A stretch of 18,807 nucleotides of DNA from Bacillota bacterium (GTDB lineage Bacteria; Bacillota; Clostridia; Acetivibrionales; DTU013). Location: the NCBI GenBank assembly GCA_023411645.1, contig JAEYON010000155.1, positions 1-18,807 on the forward strand, written 5' to 3'. Of this stretch, positions 1 through 7,903 are shown piece after piece. The first letter of the stretch is position 1. Each line of letters starts with the position of its first letter. The notes under the pieces are model-generated. The model ran no database searches, had not been told where the DNA came from, and saw only the letters and a program-made list of their open reading frames with translations. A program made the translations under genes and the position numbers.

Positions 1-26
1 TCCACAGTCAATTCAATCCTCCGCAT
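1..26 (-). CDS. Transposase, first codons only (partial)
   Basis: Reading leftwards from the ATG at 26, the only residues present are MRRIELTV before the window ends. A GGGGTGG ribosome site lies five bases upstream. The start resembles the conserved N-terminus of IS1202/ISNCY-family transposases. The identification rests on eight residues and the repeat context. Confidence 0.35.
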
Positions 27-127
27 CCATTCCACCCCATATTTTTGACATGAGGTTATTATATACCACATCCAGGTGAGACAAAATCACTGACGGGTTA
101 TTAAGACAATATCAAAAACGGATCACA
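1..127 (-). mobile_element. End of an insertion sequence (left copy, partial, reads out of the window)
   Basis: These 127 bases are the exact reverse complement of the last 127 bases of the window; the match stops abruptly at base 128. Read on the minus strand the element begins TGTGATCCGTTTTTG, carries a TATAAT hexamer with a weak TTGTC-type -35, a GGGGTGG ribosome site, and an ATG at 26 that opens MRRIELTV. That N-terminus resembles IS1202/ISNCY-type transposases from memory, but eight residues are weak evidence. The rest of the element lies outside the window. The exact length of 127 suggests the contig was cut one k-mer into a multicopy element. A true terminal inverted repeat of a linear replicon is possible but less likely. 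Confidence 0.6.
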
Positions 128-153
128 AGGACTCTTCAGTATTTGTAGTTTTC

Positions 154-182
154 TTGACTAAAGCATCTTAGGGTGATATTAT
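154..182 (+). promoter_or_regulatory. Sigma-A-type promoter of the hydrolase-ABC operon
   Basis: TTGACT at 154-159 and TATTAT at 177-182 are separated by 17 bases, a near-consensus housekeeping promoter. It lies 26 bases inside the IS end and 45 bases before the first start codon. It is the only convincing promoter seen for the four-gene operon at 228-4034. Confidence 0.65.
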
Positions 183-227
183 ATAGCAATATTTACATAA
201 ACATCTAACAAAAAGGGGGTTTTTAAT

Positions 228-1364
228 ATGGAAAAAACAATCCCGTCTATTGAGGTAAAAACACTGCAGCGTCCGGAAGAAGCCGGATTCCATTCATCTC
301 AGTTGGAAGTGCTGGATGCCCATATCATCAGTTTAATCGACAAAAAGCAAATACAGGCAGGCGCCTATATCATTTCAAAAAACAACAAGATCATTGCTCA
401 CAAAGCCATCGGACATCTTCGTTATAATGACTCTCAGAAGGTATTTCAGCCGGATACGATACGAAGGATTGCCTCTGTCACGAAAATATTCGTTGCCACC
501 GCTATCATGCAGCTGATTGAGAAAGGCAAAATCAGGCTGGATCAGGGAGTAATGGAAATTATTAAAGAGTTTAAAAACCCGATGTTTGAAAAAATTAACA
601 TCTTTCACTTGCTCACGCACACCTCCGGCATCAGGCCCGATCCCGGCGTATTTTTCGAGCCGTATCCTGTTGAATGGAAGTTTTTTGATAAAAAAGACTG
701 GATCAAAGGGATGTTGTCCGACTTTCTGGCTGTTGAACCCGGAAAGGAATGGAGATACTCCTCTGCAGGATTTACAATACTTGCTGAAATCGTTTCAAGA
801 GTCTCCGGAACACCATTTGAGAAATACGTCATTGAGAATATAACCCGCCCGCTAGGTATGAATGACAGTTTCTTTGACGTGCCGGATGAACTGGCTGACA
901 GGGTCTGTTTCAGTAATAAGTGGGAAGAGAAGTGGTTCAATAATAGAGGAGAACGGCCTGAATGGGCGCCTCCCAGAGGCGGCGGAGGTCTATTTTCTAC
1001 CTTGGGCGATCTGCAGAAAATGGGACAGATGCTTGTCAACAAGGGAACCCTCGGTGATACCCGCATCCTGTCCAGAAAAACCGTGGAGGCCATGACGCGT
1101 CTCCAGACAAAGGGAATGAAAAACTACTGCTGGGGCAACAATGGCGCAGAAATGGAATACGGCCTTGGAATGAATGTTTACTCCAACAATACCTTCCTGT
1201 CCCCGGGCTCCTTCTCCCATGAGGGTGCCGGTCTGAGCGGATTGTATATGGATCCGGTTGAAAACATGGTACTGGCTTATATTTGCCCGCTTTGCGGAGA
1301 TATCAGCTGGCTGGCGGAGGCTGTCGTCAATCTGCGTAATATCGTCTGGGCGGGAATTATCTGA
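228..1364 (+). CDS. Beta-lactamase-fold serine hydrolase (class C / esterase type)
   Basis: This 378-residue protein belongs to the beta-lactamase/penicillin-binding-protein superfamily (Pfam Beta-lactamase, PF00144). The S-x-x-K motif is SVTK at 83-86, with Ser83 as the expected acylated nucleophile. The second motif is YSS at 177-179 in place of Y-x-N, and the third is HEG at 331-333 in place of KTG. HLLTHTSGI at 127-135 is a typical family block. No signal peptide or membrane anchor is visible, so it probably acts in the cytosol as an esterase, amidase or peptidase. The start follows a GGGGG ribosome site. The permease gene starts 22 bases downstream, so it probably shares a transcript with the ABC exporter; a detoxifying or processing partner role is inference. 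The substrate cannot be read from the sequence. Confidence 0.85.
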   Translation: MEKTIPSIEVKTLQRPEEAGFHSSQLEVLDAHIISLIDKKQIQAGAYIISKNNKIIAHKAIGHLRYNDSQKVFQPDTIRRIASVTKIFVATAIMQLIEKGKIRLDQGVMEIIKEFKNPMFEKINIFHLLTHTSGIRPDPGVFFEPYPVEWKFFDKKDWIKGMLSDFLAVEPGKEWRYSSAGFTILAEIVSRVSGTPFEKYVIENITRPLGMNDSFFDVPDELADRVCFSNKWEEKWFNNRGERPEWAPPRGGGGLFSTLGDLQKMGQMLVNKGTLGDTRILSRKTVEAMTRLQTKGMKNYCWGNNGAEMEYGLGMNVYSNNTFLSPGSFSHEGAGLSGLYMDPVENMVLAYICPLCGDISWLAEAVVNLRNIVWAGII

Positions 1365-1386
1365 AAAACTACTTTTGGAGAGAAAA

Positions 1387-2232
1387 ATGAGTATTGGTGA
1401 TCCCCCAAAGCGGATTAATGCATTTTCCAGATCCATACAAATTATGAAAGCAGTCGCTTTTGTGACGTATAAGGAATGGGCGGCCTATCGTTCTCATGCC
1501 ATGGTTTCTCTGTTCGTTGGTCCGGTATACTTTCTGGTGCAGGTTTTTATCTGGAAAGCGGTATATTCAATGAAAGAGAGCATCAACGGCTTGACACTGG
1601 AACAGATGATAACCTATTTCGGCATCGCAGCTCTGATCAACTATCTGATCATGGACTTTGCCGACTGGAATCTGCAGATGCTGATACATACTGGAAGATT
1701 TCTAACATATATGCTCAGGCCGATGTCTCATGTCTATTTCGCGTTTTCACAAAAAATAGGCCACCGGATATTAGGCCTGACTGTAGAATTCATTCCGGTT
1801 TATCTCATTTTCACCCTTGTATTCGGGATCACATTGATACCTGCAAGGTTCGGCTATGCACTGATTTCGATCCTGCTGGGCTTTCTAATGATGTTCTTTA
1901 TTGATTATTGCGTTGGGATCACTGCATTCTGGCTGACAAGAACACAGGGGATCCGCCGGATGTTCCTGCTGCTTCGAGATGTATGTTCAGGGGTGCTGCT
2001 GCCCCTGATTTTTTTCCCGGATATACTGCAAAAGATCCTTTTTATCCTACCCTTCCAGTACATCGCCTATGTGCCAATCAGGGTCTGTATAGGTTCATAT
2101 CAGTTGGGAGGAATCACGCTGACAATTCCGCAGATCATCGGGATCCAGGCAATTGCCGTCCTCTTAATGGGCATCTTTACTCTCTTGTTCTCTAAGATAG
2201 GCTTAAAGAGGTTTACGGGGGTGGGCGCATGA
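1387..2232 (+). CDS. ABC-2 type exporter permease (COG4587-like)
   Basis: This 281-residue polytopic membrane protein has about six hydrophobic segments (roughly residues 41-61, 72-92, 125-150, 155-180, 205-222 and 250-270). It is the first of two permeases next to one ATPase, the layout of the uncharacterised ABC exporters COG4587/COG3694/COG4586. The reading frame is open from 1258, but that region overlaps the hydrolase gene. The ATG at 1387 follows a GGAG site and has the expected cytosolic N-terminal tail, so it is preferred. The stop overlaps the next start by four bases (ATGA), which implies translational coupling. The exported compound is unknown. Confidence 0.85.
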   Translation: MSIGDPPKRINAFSRSIQIMKAVAFVTYKEWAAYRSHAMVSLFVGPVYFLVQVFIWKAVYSMKESINGLTLEQMITYFGIAALINYLIMDFADWNLQMLIHTGRFLTYMLRPMSHVYFAFSQKIGHRILGLTVEFIPVYLIFTLVFGITLIPARFGYALISILLGFLMMFFIDYCVGITAFWLTRTQGIRRMFLLLRDVCSGVLLPLIFFPDILQKILFILPFQYIAYVPIRVCIGSYQLGGITLTIPQIIGIQAIAVLLMGIFTLLFSKIGLKRFTGVGA

Positions 2233-3011
2233 TGCGGCTATTGGATATTTACATTACATCATTGAAAAACAGCTTTGCAGCCAGAATGGCTTATCGTGGA
2301 GACTTCTTTATCTGCTGCATCATCACACTAGTATCTGAGATGCTCCTCCCGCTTATTACCTTGCTGATTTATGCCACGGGAGCATCCCTGCCCGGATGGA
2401 GTCTTGATGAAATCATGGTTTTGCAAGGTATTTTCATGCTTTCAAGGGGCCTGGCGGGACTGCTGTTTTTTGGAATAGTTTACAATACACTTATTTGTGT
2501 CCGGGAAGGTACATATGACCTGCTGATGATCAAACCTGTTTCAGTGCTCTTCCTGTCCATAACAACCGGTTTCGAGCCGGATCGCATCGGAACTGTCACC
2601 GGGGGCGTCATTGTTCTGGCCTTTTCATTGAACAGGCTGCAGACACCAGATTTAGTAAATTGGCTCTATTTTGCTCTGTTATTGTTCTTTTCCGTTATGA
2701 CCATGTTTTCCTTTGCCGTTATGATGGCCGCGACAGTCTTCAAATGGGTCGGAAACAGCAGGATTTTTGAAATTTTTGAAAGTGTCATGATGTTTGGGAA
2801 CTATCCTAGATCCATCTTCAGTCAGGCCTTCCAAACAATCATCAGCTATATCGTCCCCGTGAGCATCATCGCCTTCTATCCAGCATCGGCCCTTCTTGGA
2901 AAGGGTGTTCAGGGTCTGCTCCCAATCCTTGCAATTTGCGTCCTGTTTCTGATTCTGGGGCTTTTGTTCTGGCGGTTGATGCTTTCCAAATACACAAGTG
3001 CCGGAGGTTAA
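2229..3011 (+). CDS. ABC-2 type exporter permease (COG3694-like)
   Basis: This 260-residue integral membrane protein has about six hydrophobic helices and is the second permease of the exporter. The segment ending near residue 130, with REGTYDLLMIKPVS at about 91-104, resembles the conserved loop of this family. Its start overlaps the preceding permease stop, and its own stop codon sits within the GGAGG-TTAA ribosome site of the ATPase gene. It most likely forms a heterodimeric channel with the preceding permease in the cytoplasmic membrane. The substrate cannot be inferred. Confidence 0.83.
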   Translation: MMRLLDIYITSLKNSFAARMAYRGDFFICCIITLVSEMLLPLITLLIYATGASLPGWSLDEIMVLQGIFMLSRGLAGLLFFGIVYNTLICVREGTYDLLMIKPVSVLFLSITTGFEPDRIGTVTGGVIVLAFSLNRLQTPDLVNWLYFALLLFFSVMTMFSFAVMMAATVFKWVGNSRIFEIFESVMMFGNYPRSIFSQAFQTIISYIVPVSIIAFYPASALLGKGVQGLLPILAICVLFLILGLLFWRLMLSKYTSAGG

Positions 3012-3014
3012 CAA

Positions 3015-4034
3015 ATGGGAATTATTCATATACAGGAGTTAAAAAAGACATATACTACCTATGAACGGGGAAGCACCTTCCTTGATACAGTCAAAAGCCT
3101 TTTTGTGAGAAAAAAGATTTATATGGAAGCTTTGAAGGGTATTTCTCTGGATGTCGGAGAGGGTGAGCTAATCGGCTTTCTCGGGCCCAACGGCGCCGGA
3201 AAATCCACAACTCTGAAAATACTTACTGGTGTGCTGTACCCAACTTCCGGAAGCGTGGAAATCATGGGCTATACTCCCTGGCTTCACCGCAAGGCTTATG
3301 TAATGAATATCGGTGCAGTTTTCGGTCAGAAATCTCAATTGATCTGGGACATTCCGCCCATGGATTCCTTTGAAATGAATAGAGCTATTTACGGCATCCC
3401 AACGGCTGATTACAAACGACGGCTTAATGACATGATCGAAATGCTCAGCATTGAAAATGTAGTCCATAAGCCCACCAGACAGCTTTCACTTGGTGAGAGG
3501 ATGAAATGTGAATTTGTAATGGCAATGCTGCATGCGCCAAAGGTCGTTTTTCTGGACGAACCGACCATTGGTCTGGATGTCATAGCAAAAGAAAAAATCC
3601 GGGATTTTATTCATGAACAAAACAAGGAAGGCATTACTTTTATTCTGACCACTCATGATCTGGGCGATGTAGAGCAGCTGGCCAGGCGTGTAGTGGTAGT
3701 CAATCACGGTGAAATTGTCTTTGACAACTCGGTTGATGCTTTAAAAAAATCTCTGGGCACCAGGAAAAGAGTGAATCTGACTACAAGCAAAGAGATCCGT
3801 GATATGTCAGAAAGCAAAGGTATTCAGATCATAGGAAGAACCTCTCCCAGTATTGTTGAACTTGAATTGGATATGGACAAAATCGAACTCAACCGGTTCA
3901 TCCAGATTATAAATGAGGAATTTATTATCACTGACATGGTCATGAGCGACCCGCCGATTGAAAGTGTTATAAAGGATCTGTACACAAAGGATGAAGCTTC
4001 TACCGGGCAAAATACTCCGGCAGTGTCATTCTGA
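3015..4034 (+). CDS. ABC exporter ATP-binding protein (COG4586-like)
   Basis: This 339-residue ATPase would power the two preceding permeases. Walker A is GPNGAGKST at 57-65 and the Q-loop Gln is near 105. The ABC signature is LSLGE at 157-161, the variant common in this subfamily in place of LSGGQ. Walker B is KVVFLDEP at 176-183 and the H-loop His is at 214. The N-terminal stretch before Walker A (KSLFVRKKIYMEALKGIS) is longer than in classical import ATPases and typical of the COG4586 group. About 100 residues follow the H-loop as a C-terminal extension. The start has GGAGG eight bases upstream, three bases after the permease stop. The last 35 bases overlap the convergent C45 hydrolase gene, so no terminator separates the two. 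Confidence 0.9.
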   Translation: MGIIHIQELKKTYTTYERGSTFLDTVKSLFVRKKIYMEALKGISLDVGEGELIGFLGPNGAGKSTTLKILTGVLYPTSGSVEIMGYTPWLHRKAYVMNIGAVFGQKSQLIWDIPPMDSFEMNRAIYGIPTADYKRRLNDMIEMLSIENVVHKPTRQLSLGERMKCEFVMAMLHAPKVVFLDEPTIGLDVIAKEKIRDFIHEQNKEGITFILTTHDLGDVEQLARRVVVVNHGEIVFDNSVDALKKSLGTRKRVNLTTSKEIRDMSESKGIQIIGRTSPSIVELELDMDKIELNRFIQIINEEFIITDMVMSDPPIESVIKDLYTKDEASTGQNTPAVSF

Positions 4035-5748
4035 CCCACTTGTCGCAAAAATAGCCGTAATGGCTCTCCACCACCTTGTTTTTCAGATCGAACAATGATA
4101 TGCAGCCCTCTATACGGAGCTGTTTTCCATCCTTGCTTTTGGGGTTATCGACATGATATTCTTTATTTTTCCCTTCGGGAGACAGAAAGCTGATCAGTTC
4201 CCTGGCGTCCTCAAAATCGATACTGCCCCGTGCTGCAAGTTTATCATATATCGCCCTGTTCAACTCATCGTAACGCCACTGGATATCATTGACCCTTTTT
4301 CCTATAATACGCTGCGTCCACCCGTGCATGGCAAAATACCGCATCTGCGGTATGATATAGTTATTTGTGACTATAAGGATTTCTTCGTTATCCTCCCGCT
4401 GAGGTGCAAAGTAGAAGGAAGACGGGCAATTCTTTTCGCCTGCTTTGTTAATATACCCTTTCTCATCAAAAGCCCCCGGGTGAATGGCCAGTTCACTCTT
4501 GTGCTTCTCGTTATAGTAGCTCCACAGCTTTCTGTTGAAGGAAAGATAACCCGGAGGATAATGATAATCATTCCAGCGGAACATTACACCATTCTGATAG
4601 GGTACGGAGCTGTGTTCGAGAAGATACCCCAGATCTGGCAGCAGCGGCCTGTATTCCTCCATTGGATATTGCGTTAAGTCTTTGTAAGGTACGGGCGCTC
4701 CTGCCTCTGCAGCACAGGAGCGGTCAGACTTTCCATCCGCTATGATGTAAAGCCAGGACACTCCTTTGGGCAGCTCCACCATCAGATCGGCAGCCGACTG
4801 AGCGCTGTCGCTGTACTGAACGCACATCCGCGTCATCAGCAGTGAATTTACCCCTATATTTCCAGGATCGCAGTTTGCACCCGGAGACATGTTAACGCCC
4901 AGCGCTACGCCTTCCATGTTCATAGCCGCTATACTGCCAACCATGCCCGGAGCGGAAATGTTGACAAAAGGAATGGGCGCGCGGGTGTCATCGGCTCCTA
5001 ACGCGGGATTGTAAATGATCAACGCCGCTGTGTTCTGAAACACATCAGATGTCGGAAATGTAAAATCCCTTCCGAAGTAAAAACCATTTCCTGCACTTTT
5101 TCCGCATACGGTAAATGCATTACACATCATCGGGATAGTAAAATCTTCAGGTTCGACCCCCAGCTCTTCCCTTGTGAAAAATTTTCCCGAATACACCATG
5201 GAACATATACTGTCGATTCCCATATTTAAGACAGTCAGACGCTCCATATCTACTTTGGTTTTTGGATTGCTGGCTTTACATCCCTCATAGATCCCTCGGA
5301 TCTCCTCCCGGATCTCCCCGGGCAGCATTTGGTATGCTTTTTTTGACAACTCGTAAACCAGCTTGATTAAAACACTCTGAATGAGCTTGATTTTCTCAAG
5401 CACCTTGCTGCCGATGAAGGAAAACACCACCCTGTCGGCATAATCCATCATCATTGCAACTTCCTTCTCAGCCAGGCAGCCCATCAGATAGCCCATTTCA
5501 TAGCCGGTTCCTTCCAGAAAATATGCTTTCTTGGGCTTACCCGTATCATAATTTAATATGGACTTGTTTTCGGCAGCGATACCCCTCCTGCCGTTAAAAA
5601 TAATGGCCTTTACAACCTCGAAGCCATCCCGTCTGAACGCTTCGTTCAGCTGTATCAGGCGCTTCCCGGAAACAGTGCTTCTAAACAAAAGAAGATCCTC
5701 TCCAATCAAGCCGTCCGCACATCTACCATCCGGCCTGAACAGATTCAT
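4000..5748 (-). CDS. C45-family Ntn hydrolase / acyl-CoA:6-APA acyltransferase-like protein
   Basis: The 582-residue protein resembles peptidase family C45 (isopenicillin N acyltransferase-like), whose members self-cleave to expose an N-terminal cysteine. The likely nucleophile is Cys209 in MMCNAF, followed by NGFYFGRDFTF (221-231), a hallmark of Ntn hydrolases with Arg227-Asp228. LEGTGYEMGYLMG at 78-90 matches the usual N-terminal family block. The first 70 residues are not recognised. The ATG at 5748 is the first possible start after an in-frame stop (TAG), but its AGG ribosome site is too close and lies in a hairpin (5742-5765). The radical SAM gene ends 36 bases upstream, so the two probably form an operon. 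Amide or ester hydrolysis, or acyl transfer, is likely; the substrate is unknown. Confidence 0.75.
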   Translation of the reverse strand: MNLFRPDGRCADGLIGEDLLLFRSTVSGKRLIQLNEAFRRDGFEVVKAIIFNGRRGIAAENKSILNYDTGKPKKAYFLEGTGYEMGYLMGCLAEKEVAMMMDYADRVVFSFIGSKVLEKIKLIQSVLIKLVYELSKKAYQMLPGEIREEIRGIYEGCKASNPKTKVDMERLTVLNMGIDSICSMVYSGKFFTREELGVEPEDFTIPMMCNAFTVCGKSAGNGFYFGRDFTFPTSDVFQNTAALIIYNPALGADDTRAPIPFVNISAPGMVGSIAAMNMEGVALGVNMSPGANCDPGNIGVNSLLMTRMCVQYSDSAQSAADLMVELPKGVSWLYIIADGKSDRSCAAEAGAPVPYKDLTQYPMEEYRPLLPDLGYLLEHSSVPYQNGVMFRWNDYHYPPGYLSFNRKLWSYYNEKHKSELAIHPGAFDEKGYINKAGEKNCPSSFYFAPQREDNEEILIVTNNYIIPQMRYFAMHGWTQRIIGKRVNDIQWRYDELNRAIYDKLAARGSIDFEDARELISFLSPEGKNKEYHVDNPKSKDGKQLRIEGCISLFDLKNKVVESHYGYFCDKWVRMTLPEYFAR

Positions 5749-5765
5749 ATCCTATTATATGAATC
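5742..5765 (-). promoter_or_regulatory. Hairpin enclosing the start codon of the C45 hydrolase gene
   Basis: A perfect 9-bp inverted repeat, GATTCATAT (5742-5750) and ATATGAATC (5757-5765), has a 6-base loop. In the mRNA the start codon at 5748-5746 is in one stem arm and the AGG of the weak ribosome site is in the loop. An upstream ATG at 5767, preceded by AAGGA, opens a 14-codon reading frame that runs through the hairpin, so its translation could unfold it. Translational coupling is inference. Confidence 0.5.
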
Positions 5766-5784
5766 ATGGGGGTGTCCTTGTTAG

Positions 5785-6657
5785 TCAAAATCTATTGCGG
5801 TAGCCACATTTCCTACATAATTCCTCTACCGCCCGTCTTTCAGAAAATCCGTCATACATGGCCCTCGCACGATTCCCGTTCAAGATGGCTGAAAAATCCT
5901 CGTTAAAAATATTCCCAAGCGGTATGCAACCGTCACCGTCAAGACAACATGGCACAACGGTTCCATCAACAAGTATAGCCGCCTGATCCCGAAGGCCAAG
6001 GCAAAACCCTCTGTCACCGGAGCTTTCCGCAGACTTGGAAGGCCATTCGAATACCTCCGCACAATTTAAAAACAGACGGTCACGGAGGGTTATACGCTTC
6101 TGAGATGTCAGAGCTTCCAAGATTGAGAAACCCGGATCAAATCTCTGTTGAAGCTTTTGCACCATATAAGCGTTATATTGCTCCGAAGCTTTCGAGGTCA
6201 TGTTCCAAAGCCTGTAGGTTATAAAGACTCCGCCCCTTCCAAGCGCCGTGTCTGTATATGAGAAAATATTAGCGAGATATTGATCAGCAGACTTCCTATC
6301 TGCTGCATCATCGTAAACAGCTTCCTGACTGTGCACAGAAAAGTTCACCTGGCGAAGAGCCGATGTACCAAGTAATATCTCCGCCTTTTCCCTTATAAGC
6401 GTACCGTTTGTCGTTATATTAACCTTATATTCATACTGATGACATAGTTCAAGGAGCTTTGCAAGATTAGGATGCAACAAAGGCTCCCCCATCACATGGA
6501 GGTACACATAATCGGTAAATCCGTGAAGCTTCCGCAAAACGGCCTCAAACTGCGGAATGTCCATAAATCCCCGTTTTCTTGATGTTCCCGGACAGAACGC
6601 ACAGGAAAGATTACATACATTTGTAATTTCAATATAGACTTTCTTCAGCTTCTTCAT
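5785..6657 (-). CDS. Radical SAM/SPASM domain protein
   Basis: This 290-residue protein has the radical SAM cluster motif C15-x3-C19-x2-C22 (CNLSCAFC) that binds the [4Fe-4S] cluster used to cleave S-adenosylmethionine. GEP at 57-59 and ITTNGT at 81-86 are typical barrel motifs. A C-terminal SPASM-like region has Cys219, Cys237, Cys238, Cys244, Cys281 and Cys284 and should hold one or more auxiliary clusters. Short proteins of this form are widespread in clostridia without a clear substrate. No precursor peptide gene was found nearby, so a RiPP role is not supported. The start has no ribosome site and lies only nine bases after a strong -10. The C45 hydrolase gene follows after 36 bases. Confidence 0.88.
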   Translation of the reverse strand: MKKLKKVYIEITNVCNLSCAFCPGTSRKRGFMDIPQFEAVLRKLHGFTDYVYLHVMGEPLLHPNLAKLLELCHQYEYKVNITTNGTLIREKAEILLGTSALRQVNFSVHSQEAVYDDAADRKSADQYLANIFSYTDTALGRGGVFITYRLWNMTSKASEQYNAYMVQKLQQRFDPGFSILEALTSQKRITLRDRLFLNCAEVFEWPSKSAESSGDRGFCLGLRDQAAILVDGTVVPCCLDGDGCIPLGNIFNEDFSAILNGNRARAMYDGFSERRAVEELCRKCGYRNRF

Positions 6658-6666
6658 ATGGTAATA

Positions 6667-6694
6667 ATTCTAGCCGTTTTTCTTTTTATGTCAA
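6667..6694 (-). promoter_or_regulatory. Promoter of the radical SAM gene, implying a near-leaderless mRNA
   Basis: On the minus strand, TTGACA (6694-6689) and TAGAAT (6672-6667) are separated by 16 bases. The start codon is at 6657, so transcription should begin about three bases before the ATG. The absence of a ribosome site upstream of that ATG agrees with a leaderless transcript. Confidence 0.6.
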
Positions 6695-6817
6695 TGGGAA
6701 GAGATATCCTCTTTTATACTTTTTACTCACCCCACTCAGAGGAGACAGCACTATCCCATGGAGTTTAGTCCTTATATGCTGTAAAATAGTAATAGTATTT
6801 AATCTGGGAGGGATAAT

Positions 6818-7783
6818 GTGAAGGTTCAGCACCAAAGAATTATGCTCAACGCAAATTTTCCTTTGAATGTCTTTTTCACTGATGTGACAGAATTTCCAGC
6901 ACATTGGCACGAATCCGTCGAGGTGGTATATGTGCTTGACGGCAGTCTTCGCGTTGGCGTCAACAGTGAGATATATACCATAGGCCCGAAAGATATCCTG
7001 CTAATAACAGGCGGTGATGTACATTATTTTGTACCTGAACCAAAGCGGGTGAACAGACTGATCCTCCATTTCGACAAGGCCTTTTTTGAATCCGCCTTTC
7101 CTACTGCAAAAAACAAACGCTTTTCAAGGGCCGTCCTGACAAGTCGGGAGAATACAATTCAGAACCCTAATTCAGATGACGATCCGAACACATATACTGG
7201 CATTACTCCTAAAGCCGGTCCTAAAGTCGAACGAAATGACGATCTAAATATCAATCCTAACACCAATCTGAACGACAGCCAATCTGTCCATGGACTTCTG
7301 GAGGAACAGATCCTGGCAATCATCGAAGAAAACCGTACAAAGAAAGACGCATATCGGGTCGCGATGCAAGCCCGGCTGTTTGATATACTCGTCATCCTGG
7401 CGCGCAGCGTTCCAATGCAGGCATATTCACCCCAAGAGCTTAACAAACACCTGAACCGCATTGGCCGGCTGGAAAACGTATTTAAATATGTAGAAGAGAA
7501 TTATCACTCAGGCATCTCACTGGAGGAGATCTCCTCAGTAGCGAACTTTAGCGAATACTACTTCACTCGTTTTTTTAAAGAAGCGACTGGCATGACCTTT
7601 GGAAAATATATAAACAATTACCGTGTGGAAAAGGCTGCTCAATTATTGAAGGATACTGATGGTACAATCACAGAGGTGGTATTTAAGTCAGGCTTCGGAA
7701 GCATAAAGACTTTTAATCGGGTATTTAAACAGACAAAAGGCTGCTCACCGTCAGCTTATAAAAAGACAATAAATGAAGTTTGA
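6818..7783 (+). CDS. AraC-family transcriptional regulator with cupin sensor domain
   Basis: The 321-residue protein has an N-terminal cupin-like ligand-binding domain at about 24-100 (HWHESVEVVYVLDG at 29-42 is the typical metal/ligand strand) and a C-terminal AraC double helix-turn-helix at about 218-318, with FSEYYFTRFFKEATGMTF and FKSGFGSIKTFNRVFKQ as recognition blocks. Between them, residues 108-156 are a low-complexity Asn/Asp/Pro/Thr-rich linker, longer than usual. The start is GTG, supported by GGGAGGG six bases upstream; an ATG overlapping it by one base is closed at once by a stop. It lies divergently from the radical SAM gene (160 bp) and 120 bp before the kinase gene, so it may control either side. 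The ligand is probably a sugar, which is inference. Confidence 0.88.
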   Translation: MKVQHQRIMLNANFPLNVFFTDVTEFPAHWHESVEVVYVLDGSLRVGVNSEIYTIGPKDILLITGGDVHYFVPEPKRVNRLILHFDKAFFESAFPTAKNKRFSRAVLTSRENTIQNPNSDDDPNTYTGITPKAGPKVERNDDLNINPNTNLNDSQSVHGLLEEQILAIIEENRTKKDAYRVAMQARLFDILVILARSVPMQAYSPQELNKHLNRIGRLENVFKYVEENYHSGISLEEISSVANFSEYYFTRFFKEATGMTFGKYINNYRVEKAAQLLKDTDGTITEVVFKSGFGSIKTFNRVFKQTKGCSPSAYKKTINEV

Positions 7784-7851
7784 TAGCAAAAATTTTTTAA
7801 TCAGAAGGATTTTTATTCTCTCATATCGAATTTATCATAATACGAAACACT

Positions 7852-7868
7852 TTTTCATAGTGTGAAAA
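7852..7868 (+). promoter_or_regulatory. Palindrome upstream of kdgK, candidate operator
   Basis: TTTTCA (7852-7857) and TGAAAA (7863-7868) form a perfect inverted repeat with a 5-base spacer, 35 bases before the kinase start. The size and TGAAA/TTTCA type half-sites resemble IclR/KdgR-family operators. The regulator is not proven. Confidence 0.35.
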
Positions 7869-7903
7869 TAAAATACCATAATAAGGAAAGGATGAGCTAA
7901 ATA

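Noticed and set aside
605..1093. Antisense open frame of 162 residues over the serine hydrolase gene
   Set aside because: It is a shadow of the coding strand, with no ribosome site or domain-like sequence.
1258..1386. Longer N-terminus for the first ABC permease
   Set aside because: The region overlaps the hydrolase gene, encodes no family sequence and has no ribosome site; the ATG at 1387 has one.
5785..6817. A RiPP locus: radical SAM/SPASM enzyme with a precursor peptide
   Set aside because: No short gene with a ribosome site, leader and Cys- or Gly-rich core was found in the adjacent gaps, and similar short radical SAM/SPASM proteins stand alone in many clostridia.
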